From: Agarophyton chilense
Taxonomy: Eukaryota; Rhodophyta; Florideophyceae; Gracilariales; Gracilariaceae
Direction: 5' to 3'
NCBI GenBank assembly: GCA_030374765.1
Contig: JARGXX010000003.1
Location: 1,302,001-1,366,000 of the forward strand
DNA: 64,000 nucleotides
Positions 10,986 to 22,037 of the stretch are shown here, piece by piece. Position 1 is the stretch's first letter. Every line of letters begins with the position of its first letter. The notes beneath the pieces were generated by a model. That model worked only from the letters and a program-made list of their open reading frames with translations. It was not told where the DNA came from and made no database searches. Position numbers and translations under genes: made by a program.

Positions 10986-12330
10986 AAGTCCAACTCAGCC
11001 GCCGACGCCTATAGCGTTGGCCCTGAAACTTGAATCCTTCTCTCGTATACGAAAGACAAGATCGTCTTTCAAAAAAGCAGCAGAAGTTAGACTGGCTTGA
11101 GCGGGACTACTGTAATTACAGCGAGCCCCATGACCGATTGAACCAGGACTACAACACGGGAATGATTGGATTTCACTTCACGGACTGTTCAAAAACCGAG
11201 CCAGTCGAGAAGCAGCAATATTAAGCGCGGAAATTAATGACAGAATTGCCATCCGCCGACTGTAAAATCCGGACGGATTGTTTTGTGGGCAGCACACCAG
11301 GAGTGCAAGATATAAAACCGATGAGAATTGAGGTGGAGTGGGACAAAGGGTGGTATGCGGGTTCGATTGATTACCCTGGACATTTTCAAGAGAACAGGCA
11401 AACAGTATAGGACTTTAATTTTCGACAAAGGACACGACCAGACATTGTTGTTAGGTATAATGATGGATTGATAATGGCAAATAGTATAGTTAAGGACGGC
11501 AGGAATATTCTGGACGCAGATGGGCACACATTTGGAATGAAGACGCTTACTATTTCCGAAGTGGGCGGAAGCGCGTACGCAATTTGGTGGAAGGATGAAA
11601 AACAACTAAATAAAGGACTCACCCCCCCAGGAGTAGGAGTGTGTTCATTTATTGCAGAAGTAATAGCCCTCTGCTCTGGACTAGCAGAATTGTTGAATAA
11701 AGTAAGGATGGGGTGGAGAGGGAGAGTAAGGATTTATTACAGACCCAAAAAGAGTCATCAACAATCTACAGGCTCAAATACGCACAAGGTGCTATACGAT
11801 GCAGATGGTTTCGATAATTTTATGCCAAGTAGGATCTTGCTGTAAGATTGATAGTCTTTAGGTACCAAGTCACTCCGGATTTCCAAAAAGGAAATGATGG
11901 ACAAGTTAACAAAAAAGGCTCTCGAATTATCGATGGACACACAGATAAACGTATCTATAGACTATGAAGAAGTTGCAAGGATGATAACAGAGAAATCTTG
12001 CGCCCGGTCATACTTGGCCCACATGTCAGAGGATATGAAGAAGATATTGACCCACAGACGAGCGGAAACAGTATTAACAAAGCTGTTTGTAGGGCACACA
12101 CCAACGTTGCATCCATTGGGGACCCATCTGCGCCGTGAGAAAGTGGTATGTAACTGCAGTCCAGGCGTGCTAAACGATGTAGAACATTTCGTTCTGAGAT
12201 TCCCAAAGAGAACGAGGTCAAGGAGAGAATTCTTACCTCCCATGAGCGAACGTTAGGGACTCATTGTTAGTGATATAATCAGAAAGTGGCCAGAGAGAGT
12301 GTTGGTCTTTCTAGCGAAAAAACGTTTCTT
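10986..12330 (+). pseudogene. LINE RNase H and C-terminal Cys/His region
   Basis: A frame around 11468-11845 shows GGSAYAIWW, then CSFIAEVIALCSGL. This is the second part of an RNase H fold with its conserved Glu, which removes RNA from the hybrid during LINE replication. Further on (11894-12256) is a RRAETVLTKLFVGHT segment and a CxC...EHFVL motif, typical of the end of I/Jockey-type ORF2 proteins. The reading is split over several frames, so the region is dead. Confidence 0.7.
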
Positions 12331-12758
12331 TGACCCGTAACGTTATGCACTAAGCTGGAATTAAGCTAGTACACCTATAAATGAGAGAGAGAGAGTGGAG
12401 ACTAACGATTGTAAAACACTACTCAGAGAAGCTTTTTCTCTCGGCTGCTGCCGACCACACTTCCCCGTAGATATTACACTATGGCACTGAATTCCGCGCA
12501 AACGGTAACTGTAGAGCACATTTTACAAACGTCACAAATATACATGAAAATTTCCAAACTTTGCCATGTAGGATAGAGCAAGGTGAGCACCGTAAACCTG
12601 CAAAAAGTTGTTGGCAATCTGTAATACGATGTTGCGTGTGCTCTTAGCTCTCAGGCAGCCAGAGCAGGAGGCCATACGAGCTATCATTCGATCCTCGTTC
12701 TGCGCCAATTTTGAGTCATGTCAATCTCCCTTGAGCTCAGGTCGCCTCCAAATCCGCA
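12331..12758 (+). other. Upstream region of the plastid SRP54 gene
   Basis: A short non-coding stretch between the end of the LINE and the SRP54 start. It holds a GA dinucleotide run near 12385. An in-frame TGA lies eight codons before the SRP54 ATG. No clear TATA box or other site could be picked out. Confidence 0.5.
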
Positions 12759-14330
12759 ATGCGTTCTCGCTCTTCGACCTGCGCTTTCCTGACCCCAATT
12801 CCCTTTCAGAACCTCTCCTGGAAGGCTTCTATTGGAAGCTTTCGATGTCACCCAGCATTAAAGCCGTCATGTGCAACCAGGCGCGCTCGCGCGCGTGGCG
12901 CAAAAATGCTCTTCGATTCGTTAACAGAAAAAATGGAAGAAACTGTCCGGAAGATGCGAGGTGTTGATAAGATAACCGAAAAGAATGTTGCTGGCGCAAT
13001 GAAACAAGTTAAAAGAGCCTTGCTGGATGCGGATGTCAACTTGCGCGTCGTAAATGGCTTAATCAAGCAGATAAAACAACGAGCGATTGGGGAAGCGGTA
13101 ATCCCCGGCGTTGAACCTGGCCAAATGTTGATCAAGATTATGCATGAGGAACTCACAGCGATAATGGGTAAAGATCAAGCTCCACTTGCGAAACGGACGG
13201 ATGGAAAGCCAACTGTAGTTTTGTTGGCAGGCCTACAAGGGGCCGGTAAGACTACAGCTGCGGCCAAACTTGCACTTTACTGCTTAAAAGAAAATCGCTC
13301 TGTCATGCTCATCGCTGGCGATGTGTACAGACCTGCTGCTATTGATCAGTTGAAGACTTTGGGCACTTCTATAGACGTCGAGGTATTTAGCCTGGGCACG
13401 AAAGCCGATCCAAGAGACATCGTTCGAAAGGGAATTGAGAAAGGCACAACAGATAAGATTGATACGGTCATTGTAGATACGGCAGGTCGTCAGATAATTG
13501 ATTCTAAGCTCATGAAAGAACTGAAGGACGTCAAGACAATCACCAAAGCCGATGAAACACTGCTCGTTGTGGATGCAATGACTGGTCAAGAAGCAGCAAC
13601 GTTAACAAAATCTTTTAACGAGGAAGTGGGTATCACGGGAGCGATTCTTACGAAGCTTGACGGCGACACGCGGGGCGGGGCGGCTTTGTCAGTACAGCAA
13701 GTGTCTGGGGCCCCAATTAAGTTTGTCGGTGTAGGCGAGCAACTTGAAAAGCTACAGCCTTTCATTCCAGAGCGTATGGCGTCGAGGATTCTTGGAATGG
13801 GTGATGTTCTCACATTTGTGGAAAAAGCACAAGAAGAAATGGATGAAAAGGAAGCCGAGAGAATGACAAAGCGAATGATGGAAGCTAAGTTCGATTTCAA
13901 TGACTTCCTCAAGCAGACAAAGATGATCTCCACGATGGGTTCATTGTCGGGCGTGATGAAGATGTTGCCAGGTGTTGGTTCAATATCATCGTCAAAGATG
14001 GCCCAAGCTGAAGCAAAGCTGAAGCTTGCCGACAGCCTGATCAAGTCCATGACAATAAAAGAGCGATCAAGTCCAGAGCTCCTTTATTCGGGAGGTTCTG
14101 CTCGCAGCAGATTATCACGAATCTCTAAAGGGGCGGGGAGATCGAGGGGTGATGCGGAGGAGCTGGTTAGCGATTTCAGGAAAATGAGGGACATGATGTC
14201 ACGCATGAGCAATCAAATGGTCAATAGCACAGACGGCGCTCCAGCTCAAACTGCAGGGAATAGATCACAACGAAGAAAGTCTGGTAAGAAAAAGGCCCAG
14301 ACGAAAACAGCCAAACGCGGTTTTGGCTAA
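12759..14330 (+). CDS. cpSRP54: Chloroplast signal recognition particle 54 kDa protein
   Basis: A complete 523-aa GTPase. The first 49 residues are rich in Ser, Arg and Ala and lack acidic residues, as in a plastid transit peptide. The bacterial Ffh-like mature part starts at MLFDSLTEKMEE. N domain is about 50-135. The G domain has P-loop GLQGAGKTT (about 157-165), DTAGR (about 240) and TKLDGDTRGG (about 298). The M domain runs from about 345 to 480 with a methionine-rich stretch and the IKSMT..ER..PELL motif. It binds signal or thylakoid-targeting segments and works with FtsY. The tail is basic (RRKSGKKK). The ATG is the first after an in-frame TGA. No intron is needed. The protein supports a photosynthetic host. 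Confidence 0.95.
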   Translation: MRSRSSTCAFLTPIPFQNLSWKASIGSFRCHPALKPSCATRRARARGAKMLFDSLTEKMEETVRKMRGVDKITEKNVAGAMKQVKRALLDADVNLRVVNGLIKQIKQRAIGEAVIPGVEPGQMLIKIMHEELTAIMGKDQAPLAKRTDGKPTVVLLAGLQGAGKTTAAAKLALYCLKENRSVMLIAGDVYRPAAIDQLKTLGTSIDVEVFSLGTKADPRDIVRKGIEKGTTDKIDTVIVDTAGRQIIDSKLMKELKDVKTITKADETLLVVDAMTGQEAATLTKSFNEEVGITGAILTKLDGDTRGGAALSVQQVSGAPIKFVGVGEQLEKLQPFIPERMASRILGMGDVLTFVEKAQEEMDEKEAERMTKRMMEAKFDFNDFLKQTKMISTMGSLSGVMKMLPGVGSISSSKMAQAEAKLKLADSLIKSMTIKERSSPELLYSGGSARSRLSRISKGAGRSRGDAEELVSDFRKMRDMMSRMSNQMVNSTDGAPAQTAGNRSQRRKSGKKKAQTKTAKRGFG

Positions 14331-14573
14331 GAGTGCGTCCATGTGTAGTTACAAATACTTCAGGAATGAATTCCACTGAATTAGTTTGAGTTACACAGAG
14401 CTGTGAAGAAAGAATTTTTATACAAGTTCGAACGAGAAAAAACACTTTGACTGTGGTCTCTCAGAGTGTCAGGAAAAGTGTTCGGTTCGTGACGCTTGGA
14501 GGTAGAATATGTAGCGGCAAAAACATTGAGACCAGAGTGGGATTTGATTGTATGCTTCAGAATGTTTGATGAC
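14331..14573. other. Intergenic, downstream of cpSRP54
   Basis: Short convergent intergenic stretch with no recognisable signal. Confidence 0.5.
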
Positions 14574-14843
14574 TTAACATGACTTCGTAAAGAGGTTACG
14601 ATCATCTTTCGGTTCCCAGCTGATCTTACCAGAGCCCTTACAGAAGAAGCAGAGGGCATGTTTCTTGTAATATCTGCATAGTCCTATGTCGTACCGTTGC
14701 GAGACGAACGAAACTGAGCCCTCTGGAACCATTTTTAGAGCACATGAACAAGTAGATTCTCCGCTATCATTCCGGTTCACAGGAGAAATTACACCCCAAT
14801 AATCACTTGCTTTGATAAATGTTCTTCGTAATCGACGAGTCAC
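14574..14843 (-). CDS. Possible small protein with a CxxCxGxG motif
   Basis: An 89-codon frame ends with a stretch containing CFFCKGSGKISWE. CxxCxGxG is the zinc-binding repeat of DnaJ-type proteins and of several small plastid assembly factors (known families such as BSD2 and PSA2). Only one copy of the motif is present, plus an upstream CxC and a final Cys. The N-terminal half is basic and Ser-rich and could be a targeting leader or intron-derived. It lies between two convincing genes in a 700-bp gap. It might be the last exon of a spliced gene or a chance frame. Confidence 0.35.
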   Translation of the reverse strand: MTRRLRRTFIKASDYWGVISPVNRNDSGESTCSCALKMVPEGSVSFVSQRYDIGLCRYYKKHALCFFCKGSGKISWEPKDDRNLFTKSC

Positions 14844-15029
14844 GACAGCATCCTGTTACCACCAAGTTCGTCTGCATCCGTTATCAAAAGCCTTCTAGGT
14901 CTCGTGAGTCCTAGGCAGTTTAAACGATACGAGAAAGCGATGTGTGCTCTCAGAAAAGAGCAAAATACGAGCGACGGCATGCTCACATAATGCAGCGAGT
15001 AGATCCATCCATCCGATGCACCGGGGTCT

Positions 15030-18000
15030 CTACATGTGTTTATCGCGAATCCTCTTCGACTTACAGGCCTCTGAGCTGGACTTGGGGATTTTTCTTTTCT
15101 TACCTGCCCCAAAATGTTCGTTGTTGGTGATGGACTTTTTGATCTTTCTTTCAGACATTCTCGGTGGGATCCTCACTGAGAAGCAACCCCTTTCATCATG
15201 CTCGACAGTTTCTCGTTCCATCAACGTTTCAGTCGTCTCTTGATCTTCAAACCAGTCTTCTTCATCAACGGATTCACCTTCCATGCTTTTCTCACGCACA
15301 AGCTTTGATCGTACACCCTTACCGCCTCTTTCGCGGTCCGTAATGGTTGAACTTTGTTTAACACTCCGGACACCCTTTTTCTTGTCATACCTTAACCGGC
15401 TGGTGGATGCCCGCTTCATATCTGAACTCCTCGTGATTTTGTTGGGCGCTTTTTCTTCCACAACTCCACGTTGATCGTCCTGAGACCTTGCGTCTATTTC
15501 ACCATCCTTCTGCATGCGCCCGCTCTGAATATGAGTCATAGTCTTTACTTTCTCAAGCTCTATGTCTTTTTGTTCGACTATGATTTTGAGACACTCCATA
15601 TCCTGCCTCATCTTTGCGAAATCCTTCCTAGTCTCGGCCAAAACCGTCCTGCAAACCTCCAAGTCATGACTCTTTTTCAACGAGTCTTCTTCCCACTTAG
15701 AATACTGTTGCAGTTTGCCTTCCAGATCTTCGACCTTGTGCTCATTTCGCTCACACTGCTGTTTCTGAATGAATAGTTCTGCTCGAACACGTTCGATTTC
15801 TCCCTCCTTGCCCAATAATGATTTTTTATAGGATGAATGTACCGCACCGAGTTGCTTATTCCAGCGAGATAGCATTTCGGATACCGTCTCTCGTTCAGTT
15901 CTTAACTTTGTGAGCTCCTCTTTCACATTGGCTTTGGTTTGCGTAATATGCTTGAGTGCCGGTTCGATTAACTTCAAAGGTTCAACAATCAGTCTTTCGA
16001 AACGGCCGCGACTACTAAGAATTTCTTTGATTAGCGTCGAAAGAACTTCTTCTCGTTTTCCATACGTTAGTATGAGAGCTCGACAGAGATCGAGAAACTT
16101 GCTGAGCTCCGATGGTAGACTCGCCGAGGTTCCGATGGATTTTTGCGGCACGGGGAGAGAAAGCTCCGTTGCAACTCTATGCAAGCCGTTCGCAGGACTA
16201 TTGTCGCGTCGTTGACGTATATCTTGAACCAAGGACTCAAGAGAGAAAGAGTTTGAATCATGGCGTCGGGGGCTCCCGTACCATTCGTGAAAAGTGTTGA
16301 GGGTTGCTACCATTTCCTGGATGTCAGGGTAGTGATTCCGTTTAGAAACATAGTGGGTTAGTTTGTGACCTGCCAACTCATGAATGGAAATATTGAAGGC
16401 TTGATTCAACATACATTCGATTCAGTCCTTAATCTACTAACGGTATTCTTTGACTCAGAAATTATTTCCTGGATATTCGAAAGGCAGAAGTTGGTAAGGT
16501 GTCCACCGCTGAAGATGTATTTGCATTTTGGAAAGAGAAACATCATCATGTGCACAGCACTGATTTCACGTTGAAGAACTTACCTCCAATAGTCTTGCTT
16601 TTTGTATCATGCTGTCGTTATAATCCGAAAGTTCCGAAACTTTTGCTTCTTCAAGACTAAGGCGGGATTTGTACTCTTGTTCTTTCTCAGAGAACCTAGG
16701 TCAATGGAAGACATGAAATCTGATGTTAGATTCTTGACTGCAACACGACACAGAGGTTGCGATCAACAACAGGGCACGTACGATGTTTGCACCTTGGATA
16801 ACTTTTCACGGGTTGATATACATTCTTTCTGAAGGCCCTGCCTCATCGATACTTCCTCCTGATACTTAGATTGTAAATACCCAAGCTCTTCTCGGACTAC
16901 AGGATCGAATCGCAGTATACATATGGTTTAGTTAGAGCAGAAAAGAGACAATGTTCTTTACCAAGTCCAACAGATACTGGATATTGAAAATGTCCCATAC
17001 CTTTCTTACCCTCTCTTTCTTTCAAGTCTTTCGTGCTTGTCTCTCGCAATAGGTCATCACGAACTTGCCGCCGTTCATCGCATTATTATGAGTCAATTAA
17101 ACAAGGAACAGAGTCAGTCGGTGAAGAAGAGTTCTCTGCTTCTCGTTACTGAAAAGCCAAAACTCACGTATCTCTATTTCTTTCTTTTTCTCTTCCTTCT
17201 CTTCGCGGATGTCGGCTTCAAGAGTAGTGCACTTGAGCGAAAGTTGATTGCGTTCGTCTGTGATATCTTCCAGCTCCTTCTTCAAGCTGGCGTTATGCTC
17301 CCCTGTTCGATCAATTTCAACCCTTAGCCTTTCGATGGTAAACTTTTTTTTCGACAGTCTTCTCTTCTGCAGCTTTAGGTTAGAAAGGCGTCAAAGATTC
17401 ATGAGAACGAGGGAATTTGTAACGTACCATGTTTCGTTTGCGATCAGCCCATCGTTCGAAAATCGTATCAACGTGTTGTGGGATTTTCTGAGCCACACTC
17501 ATACACTCTGGGAATTGTCAGAGTTGGGAAATGCGGTGAAAGAAAGGAAAATGAACCAGAAAAGGCGTCGGTCAGATTGTATTGAGTCAGTTTGTACGGC
17601 ATGGATGCAAATAGAAGGTAATAAGACTTACCGTACAGGTCTCTTTCCTCTTCGCCATAATCTTCTTCATCTCCACTTGAACGGCTGCGAGATGCCGTGT
17701 ACGAATTTCCGGAGTCGTCTTCACGCCGTTCCTCTTGATTTGGTTTCTCGTCTTGATCAAGGTCAGAGTGGACAGGCTGCGAGTCATCTTCATCACGTTC
17801 GGGTTGCTTCAGCGCGGAATCGGGCGGAGGAGTAGCACTGTTACTTAGGAAGTGCATTTCTGCCCTATCTCTACTCGCAAACCGCGCCGGGCTATCATTC
17901 GCCTCTGCATCCCTATCCGGAGCAGCACGCGTCGGTTGAACGCACGGAGCTTCAATGCGTGCAGATTGATGATGAATGATTCCCGCCGATGTCATGCCGC

Positions 18001-18313
18001 GTTGAAGAGCTGATGGATGAGCTTCATTCTTTATCTTTGAAGAGCTACGAAACAAGGCTTTCAAATCATCAAACGTTCTCGTTTCGACTCTAGTATTGGA
18101 CACGGGGCGGCGCTCGCGAGTTACAAATGTCGGAAGTGGGAGAGCAGAGAGCGGGCGCGCAGAGAAAGAGCGTCGTGGGCATGGCGGACGTCGATGTACA
18201 GGGGGAGTGGGGGGTTTGCCAGTTGCTCTCGGAGTGAATTGGAGATTGAAGTTATCGCGGCGATTATTCATCTTTGGTTCCCAACGTCTGACGGGAGAGG
18301 TGAGTGTCTGCAA
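15030..18313 (-). CDS. Eight-exon coiled-coil protein, function unknown
   Basis: Open segments on the minus strand join across GT-AG introns with matching phases. Exons are 18313-17632, 17507-17428, 17366-17168, 17063-17010, 16896-16782, 16695-16584, 16468-16415 and 16316-15030. Together they give 2583 nt, about 860 aa. Introns are short (61-124 nt), several with GTAAGT or GTACGT donors. The N-terminal 230 residues are disordered (Pro, Arg and Ser, then an acidic stretch). Exon 2 holds a compact motif, AQKIPQHVDTIFERWADRKR. Most of the rest is heptad-like coiled coil (about 255-640), and the tail is basic with KKRK-like nuclear signals. The build suggests a structural or scaffold protein, but no family was recognised. 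An alternative start is Met15. Confidence 0.75.
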
Positions 18314-18804
18314 TGAATGGCGAAGGATGAAGTGGACGGAGGAATGATTGTGTATGAACGGGGTTGGGAATGAAAGGAGCTGGGCTGCAAGTGAAACAAG
18401 GGCAGGATGGACGAAACGAAGACAGGTTCAACACATACGAGCTTTCTTGTCTGGACGTAAAACGCTCGTGAGCGAACACCTGAAACGCAACATCGACTTT
18501 CGTTCCGATGCAAACAAGGTGTTGGCTCATCCGCTTTGAAGCAAAAAGGGGATAAAGAAAACAGCGGTTTTTCAGGTTGACTCAACAGCAACCCTACGTG
18601 ACGACGCACACGAGCAACGATCAGAGTCGTAACGATTGCAGCGGCGGAGATCGAATGCAACGAGCGCTTTTACTTTTGGTACCGCACGGCAAACAGGAGT
18701 TATATGCGACGTCAAGTGTTTCGCATAGAACCCTAAGATTACTAAATATCCCACGCGTCGCAACGGGGCGTGCCGAGCAGAGTAAAGAAAGAGGTGGAAC
18801 CACG
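18314..18804. other. Intergenic between the coiled-coil gene and RPS5
   Basis: Contains the upstream region of the minus-strand coiled-coil gene and the 3' flank of RPS5. Short frames on both strands look like chance. No regulatory site was recognised. Confidence 0.5.
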
Positions 18805-19389
18805 TTAGCGATTGGCTTTTGCAACACGTTCTACTTCATCCTTTTTCTTGATGGCATAAGAATTGCTCGATCCCTTGGCGGCATTGATAAGCTCATCAGC
18901 CAAACACTCGGCAATGGTCTTAATCGATCGGAAGGCCGCCTCTCGAGCACCGGTGCACAACAAGTATAATGCAACATTAATGCGACGCATAGGAGAGACA
19001 TCAACAGCCTGACGACGAACAGTACCGGCCGATCCAATACGAGTAGAATCTTCTCTAGGACCAGAATTCACTACGGCTCCAACAAGTACTTGGATCGGGT
19101 TCTCATCTGTGAGCAAGTGAATGATTTCAAAGCAATGCTTGACGATACGAACGGCCATGATCTTCTTTCCATTGTTGCGCCCGTGCATCATGAGAGAGCA
19201 AACAAGTCGCTCCACAATGGGACATTGAGCTTTTCGGAATCTCTTGGCATTGTATCGACCGGCTGTATGGGGAAGATAGACAGCGCTTTTTTGGTTGACA
19301 GCGATGTAATCGTTGAGACAGATGTCTGTGACCTCAATGTCTTCGAAGGACCATCTGTTGAAAAGCTTAACTTCTGTGGCCACGGCCAT
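18805..19389 (-). CDS. RPS5: 40S ribosomal protein S5 (uS7)
   Basis: A complete, intron-less 194-aa protein. Its length is normal for eukaryotic S5. It shows the family's conserved [20 protein letters not shown] (about residues 43-62), GRNNGKK, NPIQVLV, and [20 protein letters not shown] (about 122-141). It ends in the usual [20 protein letters not shown]. It binds the 3' major domain of 18S rRNA in the small-subunit head and contributes to the E site. It is a single-copy-type housekeeping gene in the same orientation as the coiled-coil gene. Confidence 0.97.
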   Translation of the reverse strand: MAVATEVKLFNRWSFEDIEVTDICLNDYIAVNQKSAVYLPHTAGRYNAKRFRKAQCPIVERLVCSLMMHGRNNGKKIMAVRIVKHCFEIIHLLTDENPIQVLVGAVVNSGPREDSTRIGSAGTVRRQAVDVSPMRRINVALYLLCTGAREAAFRSIKTIAECLADELINAAKGSSNSYAIKKKDEVERVAKANR

Positions 19390-21780
19390 TTCGAAGTAAT
19401 TTTGCGCTAGCTGATGCGCGAACGATGGATGAAAGCGGCGACTCGCGACTGAGGCAAGATTGTAGGGTGCGCGCAGAAGGGGGAGGATAGGTGAAATCGC
19501 TCACAGTGTCGCGATTGCAATGGTAACTTGGGTGCCATGCGATGCGCGTCGACGGCGACGGGAAGAGCCCAGAACACACGGCGTCACCGACGTATGAAGC
19601 ACAGCCAATCAGAAATGTGGCCGGAACTACTGATGCTCTTCAAAATGACACAGTATCCCACACCCCGTCTATCCCAATCATCACCCAACACCTACCATAG
19701 TTACCAATCACATTGGTGGCCTCAGCTCGCAACTTTGGTCCAACTGCTAAGGACACTGCAACCCGAAAAGTTGTTTTACATCTCCAGATAATTTAAGTTT
19801 GGTTTGGTTGGTCGGCTCAAAAGTGTCCAATCGGGGTCGTGCAGCCTATGGCCAGCCCTTCGATTTCGGCTTTTTCATGGCAAATCGAGGCCACTTCATT
19901 GCTGGATAAAAGACACCCGGTCAATCAAATGCCGCCTTTCCCAGATGTCTGTCCCCTTTCCACTCCAAACACAGCGCTGCGCTTGTCATGGCATCTCGAA
20001 AAACCCAAGATCCTCTCCATCAAAACGTCTAAAGACCGCCACCGCCACTACGTCATGACTTATCCTGTCGCTGCGCATCCCAAAGAATTCACAGCGACAA
20101 GTTCTGCAGATATCCCTTTTCTCTCGGTCTACTAATATAGCCAATAGAATACCCCAAATATTCATCACCGCCATAAAAAATAAACAGCTTTTTGAAAACA
20201 AATGTGATGCCGACTGGATCTTGAACATGCGCGCCCATCCCGTATTTGCCATTCCCGTTTTTTAGCTCTCCTGGGACGCTTGTATAAACGCTTCAAAACC
20301 TCGAAAATGCTAAATGAATACTACAAGCACTAAGCCTTTTTCAAAAAAAGTTTTAGATATGTTCCAAAGCAAACTAAAAACTACAGAGGCAGTCAAAAAA
20401 CAATTCAAGTTAATCCAAATCTTTATATAATTCGGCGGAAGACCTTGCACGTAACAGTAAAAATGATTCCAGATTTCGTAAATGAGTACAGAGAGCGTTC
20501 TTTGTTTTGTAACCAGAACAAGAGAAATGTTGTATTTGAAACAAAAGTTTTCTCAGAGAACCGCCAATATATCGTCAAGGCTAGTGCACTTTATCCTCTT
20601 TCTCCTCCAAAACTGGTCAAAAAACTGTCGATACTTTTAAGATATCATATATAAACTACATACTATACTGTAGAGCAACCCTGATTTTTGATTTTATCTT
20701 ACGGATTAATGAATTTTTTCTCAAATAAGGAGCACAGAGCTTCTCGTAGAAGTGAGATGCGGAACTTGCTTTTGCTTTTGACTTCGAAGGTATACGTTTT
20801 GCTACTTCTCGAAGGTAGTGTCCAGATCAAACAACTTGAATGTCATATAGTGGCAGGAAATGTTAATGTTGACACTGCAGACGTATGGGTGCGGGGGAGC
20901 ATCGGCCAAAGTACTTTTGGCGATTTACCGCTATGTGTTGACATCCAAGTGGCAGTTTAGACCTGTACGTTCTAATCGAGAAACTGGAGGTGTAAAAGTA
21001 GTATATGACTTAGTTAAATAATGGAGTAGCCAGTACTTTTTAATTCTCTGACACTAGGATAGAGACCTTCTTTTCCTAGCATCTCTTGGGTGATTTGTAC
21101 AGTGCAAACTGTGGTGCAATGCTGCATGGTAAAACAACCGCTGTTGCAAAAAACTTCGAGAGACTGACCTTGTCTTGCTTTGGAAAGTGCGCTAGAACTC
21201 GACCAAAGGAGGTATAAATAATAAACGTTGGAAGATGCGGAAACCCATGGAAATCAGTGGCGGTAAAATGCACGAAAACCACTTGAGTTAAAGTAGTTAA
21301 TTGGTTGTAGGCGTCAACGTGCGATAAAACGTATATGACACTTAGAAATTGGTTGCTGAAAGGTGTAATTGTAGTAAAAGTGGGTTTTTTCTACCAGTTC
21401 AAATTGGGGGACATGGAGTTCCCTAAAAAAGTGTATTAAACTTTCCAGATTAATAAAGAAGTGCAAACAAAAACAGGTTTCTAAGGTCTTTCTACACTTA
21501 GACAGGACACACTGCACTGTGTCTAACTACCCCATAAATGAGGGTAGTTCACATTTCGTTACAGCTATCAAACTGTCCACTTTTCCGTGACATTGCCAAG
21601 ATTTTGGGGTCGTCCTGATCGCGACCTCAGACATTGGACACCATCCACCTACCATCTTCCTATTTGTTCGCCCCAAAATATGTCTTTCACACCTCTATCT
21701 CGACATAAAACTATATCAATTATTTCTGCTGAAATAATCACCATTTCAAATTAAGACGCCCACATAATCACTGCTAAGTG
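19390..21780. other. RPS5 upstream region and unassigned AT-rich DNA
   Basis: The first few hundred bases must include the RPS5 promoter; no TATA box stood out. The rest has only small frames (for example 20445-20654 and 20688-20960 on plus) with no family resemblance. I see no repeat structure in it. Confidence 0.5.
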
Positions 21781-22019
21781 TTGAGCAGTATTCGGGTACT
21801 AGGTGGTATCTGAGGCAGGCTAAGGTATGCGAGGTAGCTGCCGTGCATTAGTCATATGACCTTGAGGTGCAGCACCTTGTGTTTGTATGCTCTCTTAGAC
21901 AGCCAAGATGTATGTACAATACAAGTAATAAAATTACTAAGCTAAGCGGGTGCAAGTAATATCAGTGCTCTCGTGCATAATGGTTCTACCGTGCATCTGT
22001 TTGTATTCTGTCGACATAC
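21781..22019 (-). repeat. Copia-1 3' LTR
   Basis: Direct repeat of 26487-26725 with five substitutions. It follows the polypurine tract in the element's orientation. Confidence 0.9.
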
Positions 22020-22024
22020 GTATT

Positions 22025-22037
22025 CCCCCTTTTTTGG
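22025..22037 (-). promoter_or_regulatory. Copia-1 polypurine tract
   Basis: The minus strand reads a run of A then G (ccaaaaaaggggg) directly after the polyprotein stop codon and just before the 3' LTR. It is the expected primer for plus-strand synthesis. Confidence 0.8.

Larger units (their letters stand above)
2727..12330 (+). mobile_element. Degraded LINE (non-LTR retrotransposon), interrupted by two insertions
   Basis: The order of protein remnants is endonuclease (2727-3458), RT (8240-10380), RNase H and a C-terminal Cys/His motif (10986-12330). This is the layout of an APE-type LINE of the I/Jockey-like group. The element is split by a DNA transposon at 3459-8236 and by an unassigned segment at about 10381-10985. 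Stops and frameshifts in every part make it inactive. The 3' end is placed near 12330, where similarity stops shortly before a short GA repeat. No target duplication was found. Confidence 0.8.
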
